In this document: positions 49,889 through 52,290 of the stretch, in pieces
Position numbering within the stretch: position 1 is the first letter of the stretch
Layout of the letters: every line of letters starts with the position of its first letter
NCBI GenBank assembly: GCA_900320255.1
Contig: ONRS01000077.1
Coordinates: forward strand, 1 to 52,290
Source of the DNA: an uncultured Prevotellaceae bacterium
Lineage (GTDB): Bacteria > Bacteroidota > Bacteroidia > Bacteroidales > Bacteroidaceae
Reading direction: 5' to 3'
DNA: 52,290 nt
The notes under the pieces: generated by a model
Told to the model about the DNA's origin: nothing
Seen by the model: only the letters and a program-made list of their open reading frames with translations
Database searches by the model: none
Made by a program: the position numbers and the translations under genes

Positions 49889-50890
49889 CTATTGCTTTAG
49901 ACGATCGAGTACGGCCTTGTTTTCATCCAGCAGATGATCAAAGTCCACAGACATATCACCAATAAACTTCTCATACTCCTCTGGAGATACTGCCTTCAGG
50001 TATTCGGCGATATTGCCATGATAGACATCACGAAACGCCAAGTCTCTCGAAGCCATCTTTTGACGGGCATCATAGATGATAGGTTCCATCATAGGGTGCT
50101 TGGCCAGTTCCTGTATCACCACATCCACATCGTCAACACTCAGCGCCCCCATTTCCTCAGCCTTTTTCTTTATCTCAAAAGCAGCACCATTCTCAAAAGA
50201 AGATATTGCCCTCAACACCTCAGCATAGAGCGTACGGCGGAGATTGTCCTTCTCACTCAGCGAGAGCAGTTTCTTATACTCCTTTGCCTTCTCACGGAAC
50301 ACAGCCTTATAAATCATATCCGTGATTTGGGCATACTTGTAAGTCTTATGCCCATCCACATACTTATTAATGGCATCCGTCAGGTTCTTGCGATAGTTAT
50401 CCTCCTGAATGGCAGCGGGCAGATACTCCCTATCCCTGCGGTTGATATACTTCGTGCCGCCGCCAGTCTTTTCGTTGATGGTGGAAATCACGATATCGAG
50501 GATACGAGAGCGGACATACTTCGCCTTTTCGCTCTCAGTCAACAACATGCCAACATTAAGGAAAGAGCGGAAATCGAATAGACCTAAAGATACCGTTTTG
50601 TGAGCGACATTAATGTCGCTAGCAAATTGCAACTTAAAGTCTTTCAGCGACTTACCCTTACATAAAAAATAGCCATTATGCTTCAACTCTTCTTCATTAG
50701 ATACCAATAAACGCTCTATTGTCCTTTCGTCCACACCATAATAATCTGCCACCATTTGCTTCGTCAGCACATAGCGACCCTCGAACTCCAAAGCCTTTAC
50801 GTTGAGTTCCTCTTGTATCCTCGGCAGAGCCACTGTATTATTCAGCACATTCTGTCGCTCAATCTGTGATGCCGTTAAATCCTTTGCCAT
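49889..50890 (-). CDS. RhuM-like DNA-binding protein, probable partner of Doc
   Basis: A 333-residue protein. The N-terminal region (ALEFEGRYVLTKQMVADYYGVDERTIERLL) resembles the winged-helix or ORF6N-like DNA-binding part of RhuM proteins; the middle (FRSFLNVGMLLTESEKAKYVRSRILDIVI) fits too, and the C-terminal third is helical and unique. ATG 50890 is 20 bases after a -7 box. It is likely the regulator or neutralising partner of the Doc toxin, encoded 12 bases downstream. The family assignment is by resemblance and moderate. Confidence 0.7.
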   Translation of the reverse strand: MAKDLTASQIERQNVLNNTVALPRIQEELNVKALEFEGRYVLTKQMVADYYGVDERTIERLLVSNEEELKHNGYFLCKGKSLKDFKLQFASDINVAHKTVSLGLFDFRSFLNVGMLLTESEKAKYVRSRILDIVISTINEKTGGGTKYINRRDREYLPAAIQEDNYRKNLTDAINKYVDGHKTYKYAQITDMIYKAVFREKAKEYKKLLSLSEKDNLRRTLYAEVLRAISSFENGAAFEIKKKAEEMGALSVDDVDVVIQELAKHPMMEPIIYDARQKMASRDLAFRDVYHGNIAEYLKAVSPEEYEKFIGDMSVDFDHLLDENKAVLDRLKQ

Positions 50891-50909
50891 TTGAAAATCA
50901 ATTATTCTG

Positions 50910-50917
50910 CAAAGATA
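50910..50917 (-). promoter_or_regulatory. -7 box of the RhuM/Doc operon
   Basis: TATCTTTG on the minus strand, 19 bases before the start codon. A TTTG stands 24 bases further upstream, slightly beyond the usual spacing. Confidence 0.6.
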
Positions 50918-51116
50918 CAACTTTTTTCTTAATAAATATACCAAACCTCAAAAATATTACATCTTTCGGAGCTATTATTGTAAAAAAACAAAACACTCAT
51001 GATACTAAACTGTCAAGCACCGAGACAGGTGCCAGTCCCCTGGAACTTTCGTTATGCTCCAATTCCTCCTGGTTGTTCTCAGTAGATTGCATATGACAGT
51101 ACCTCGTCACCTCTTC

Positions 51117-52289
51117 TTATTCTTTATAGGTTTCCAAATTAGTTAAAACCTTTTGCTCTGAAAGGATCATTTTAGAACAATAATCCTCAAATGATTCTGC
51201 TTTGAAAGAGACATCCATACCATAGACTGACATGATACCTCCCAGGCCTTTGAGCGTCTTGGGTTGTAGTCTGGATGAAGTCCAATCTACAGGAACAATA
51301 TAGCCACCCATTTTCCTATCCAACACATGCATATACGAAATGACTTGATACAGGTCTTTTGTCTGCACCTTGCTCCAATCGTCATACCATTTATATTTCG
51401 CATCAAGCACCATCTCTGGACTCAGGAAATCTGGGTAGCACCAGCCTGAGCCGTCTGTGAATAGGCTCTTATGCCCACGTCCTTCTTTGTTTCTTGGATG
51501 TTCAAAACCTATGCCCGAGAGGAATGTGTTCAGATATTCCTCCCATAGCCAAGCGCCATCAAACAGAATGCCATAGATTTCATTATCGTCTTGCCCGTAT
51601 TTCATTTCTTCCTGACGAAGTATCTGTAAACATAACTGTTGTAGAGGACGATACTCACTATAATAAGGATGACTGATGGGGCGAAGATTCTCGTTGATTA
51701 CCTTTTGTCGTTCGTTTCGATTATAAGATGATGTTGCTTGGCAAATAGCCTTTATGGCATCTGCCGTATCATCGTCATTATGGAGAATATTTCCTGAATA
51801 ACGGTGATGCGAAATGTATTCGATAGTGTGGCGAATCAACTGCGTTAGATGATTGTCCTGAGCGTACTCTCGGGTGGTATAGGCTATATTGCCAGCAAAA
51901 GGAATGTTCTGCCTGATATGGCGAGAGATGTCTATTCGTCCCTTTACGTTAGCGTCATTATGCTTGCGTGTCTGATACTCCCTATATAAACCTTGTTGCA
52001 TAGCCCGCTTTAGGAAAGTCGGGAACAGGTAGATGAGAAAATCAAAGATGCTTTCTTCGTCGGAGTTGAATTGTAAGTCAAACAGATTAATGGCAAATAC
52101 CTTTCTGAGCATATAGTGCAGGAAGTAGTCGTCTCTGTCCTGTGCAAAGCGAGAAGTGATGCTAACCTTTGTGTCGCCACAACCGATAAAGCCCATGATA
52201 TTGCCCGTGACAATTGTTTCACCTTTGATTTCAAAGATATGAGCATCGCCTATCTTATCCCCATAGGCATCTAAGTCTTGGGGAAATAT
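51117..52289 (-). CDS. McrC nuclease subunit of an McrBC-type restriction system, 5' truncated
   Basis: The last 390 residues are visible; the frame continues past the window's right edge. The start of the visible part (IFPQDLDAYGDKIGDAHIFEIKGETIVTGNIMGFIG) and SRFAQDRDDYFLHYMLRKVF fit the N-terminal part of McrC, and YPDFLSPEMVLDAKYKWY gives the PD-(D/E)xK nuclease core. McrC cuts DNA carrying modified cytosine when driven by the McrB GTPase. The mcrB gene would be expected upstream, beyond the window. With the Doc/RhuM genes next door this is a defence-type cluster. Confidence 0.88.
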   Translation of the reverse strand: MFPQDLDAYGDKIGDAHIFEIKGETIVTGNIMGFIGCGDTKVSITSRFAQDRDDYFLHYMLRKVFAINLFDLQFNSDEESIFDFLIYLFPTFLKRAMQQGLYREYQTRKHNDANVKGRIDISRHIRQNIPFAGNIAYTTREYAQDNHLTQLIRHTIEYISHHRYSGNILHNDDDTADAIKAICQATSSYNRNERQKVINENLRPISHPYYSEYRPLQQLCLQILRQEEMKYGQDDNEIYGILFDGAWLWEEYLNTFLSGIGFEHPRNKEGRGHKSLFTDGSGWCYPDFLSPEMVLDAKYKWYDDWSKVQTKDLYQVISYMHVLDRKMGGYIVPVDWTSSRLQPKTLKGLGGIMSVYGMDVSFKAESFEDYCSKMILSEQKVLTNLETYKE

Positions 52290-52290
52290 C

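Noticed and set aside
50945..51116. A repeat or terminator between the RhuM and McrC genes
   Set aside because: GCACC...GGTGC can pair, but no T-tract follows and no second copy was found.
1..52290. tRNA or rRNA genes
   Set aside because: I looked for cloverleaf patterns and conserved rRNA segments in the gaps and found none. Short or unusual ones could be missed by eye.

Overview
The window looks like a chromosomal segment of a Bacteroidota bacterium, most likely Prevotellaceae. Three things suggest this. Intergenic regions carry the Bacteroidota promoter form (TTTG, about 20 bases, then TAnnTTTG) at many sites, several matching exactly. Shine-Dalgarno sequences are almost absent. The gene families (DUF4831, DUF5686, DUF2723, stand-alone AICAR transformylase, GxxExxY, Prevotella-like C-terminal motifs) are typical of the group. 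I see no rRNA, tRNA, CRISPR array, transposase or prophage.

Layout. 1-448 is the 3' end of a class II fructose-bisphosphate aldolase, followed by two terminators and a 650-base repeat-rich gap. 1193-3818 (minus) holds a DUF4831 lipid/envelope-type protein and the NAD(P)HX repair enzyme. 3934-7225 (plus) is an hpt-adk-obg-pgeF run for purine salvage, nucleotide balance and ribosome assembly. 7222-14511 (minus) has a small lipoprotein, a secreted phosphodiesterase-like enzyme, an M23/LysM peptidase, recG, ispD, a GxxExxY gene, a DJ-1 protein and pdxJ; nadK diverges from pdxJ. 15915-17901 is a GntR/YtrA-type regulated ABC system. 18345-23962 is a complete MacAB-TolC-like exporter (ATPase, two permeases, adaptor, outer-membrane channel). 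23993-26750 (minus) holds a secreted GH53 galactanase, a small basic protein and AICAR transformylase. 27104-29692 (minus) holds rsgA, a DUF3791 gene with a truncated DUF3990 partner, and frr. A 36-codon gene with its own promoter, strong ribosome binding site and terminator sits at 29956. 30132-34342 (minus) holds a polysaccharide deacetylase and a DUF2723 protein. 34422-41911 (minus) is a six-gene operon: rlmL-type methyltransferase, DPP IV, serB, purD and two membrane proteins. 42044-48913 (plus) holds an orphan histidine kinase, an ATP-grasp/HAD/inositol-phosphate-synthase operon and a DUF5686 outer-membrane protein. The right end (48922-52289, minus) is a defence-like edge: Doc toxin, RhuM-like DNA-binding partner and McrC nuclease.

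The most unusual aspect is the density of short repeats, which occupy gaps and also lie inside or at the edges of coding sequences while keeping them open: rsgA (twice), ispD (N-terminus and internal), DPP IV, DUF5686, pgeF, GH53, and the ends of nnr, recG and the DJ-1 gene. Other standouts are a 224-base near-perfect giant hairpin at 15529-15752 with four 10-base palindromes at an exact 22-base period, a GxxExxY gene bracketed by inverted 26-base repeats, and a toxin-like DUF3990 gene cut off exactly inside one arm of a 31-base perfect inverted repeat. All protein names come from reading the translations; none has been checked by a database search.
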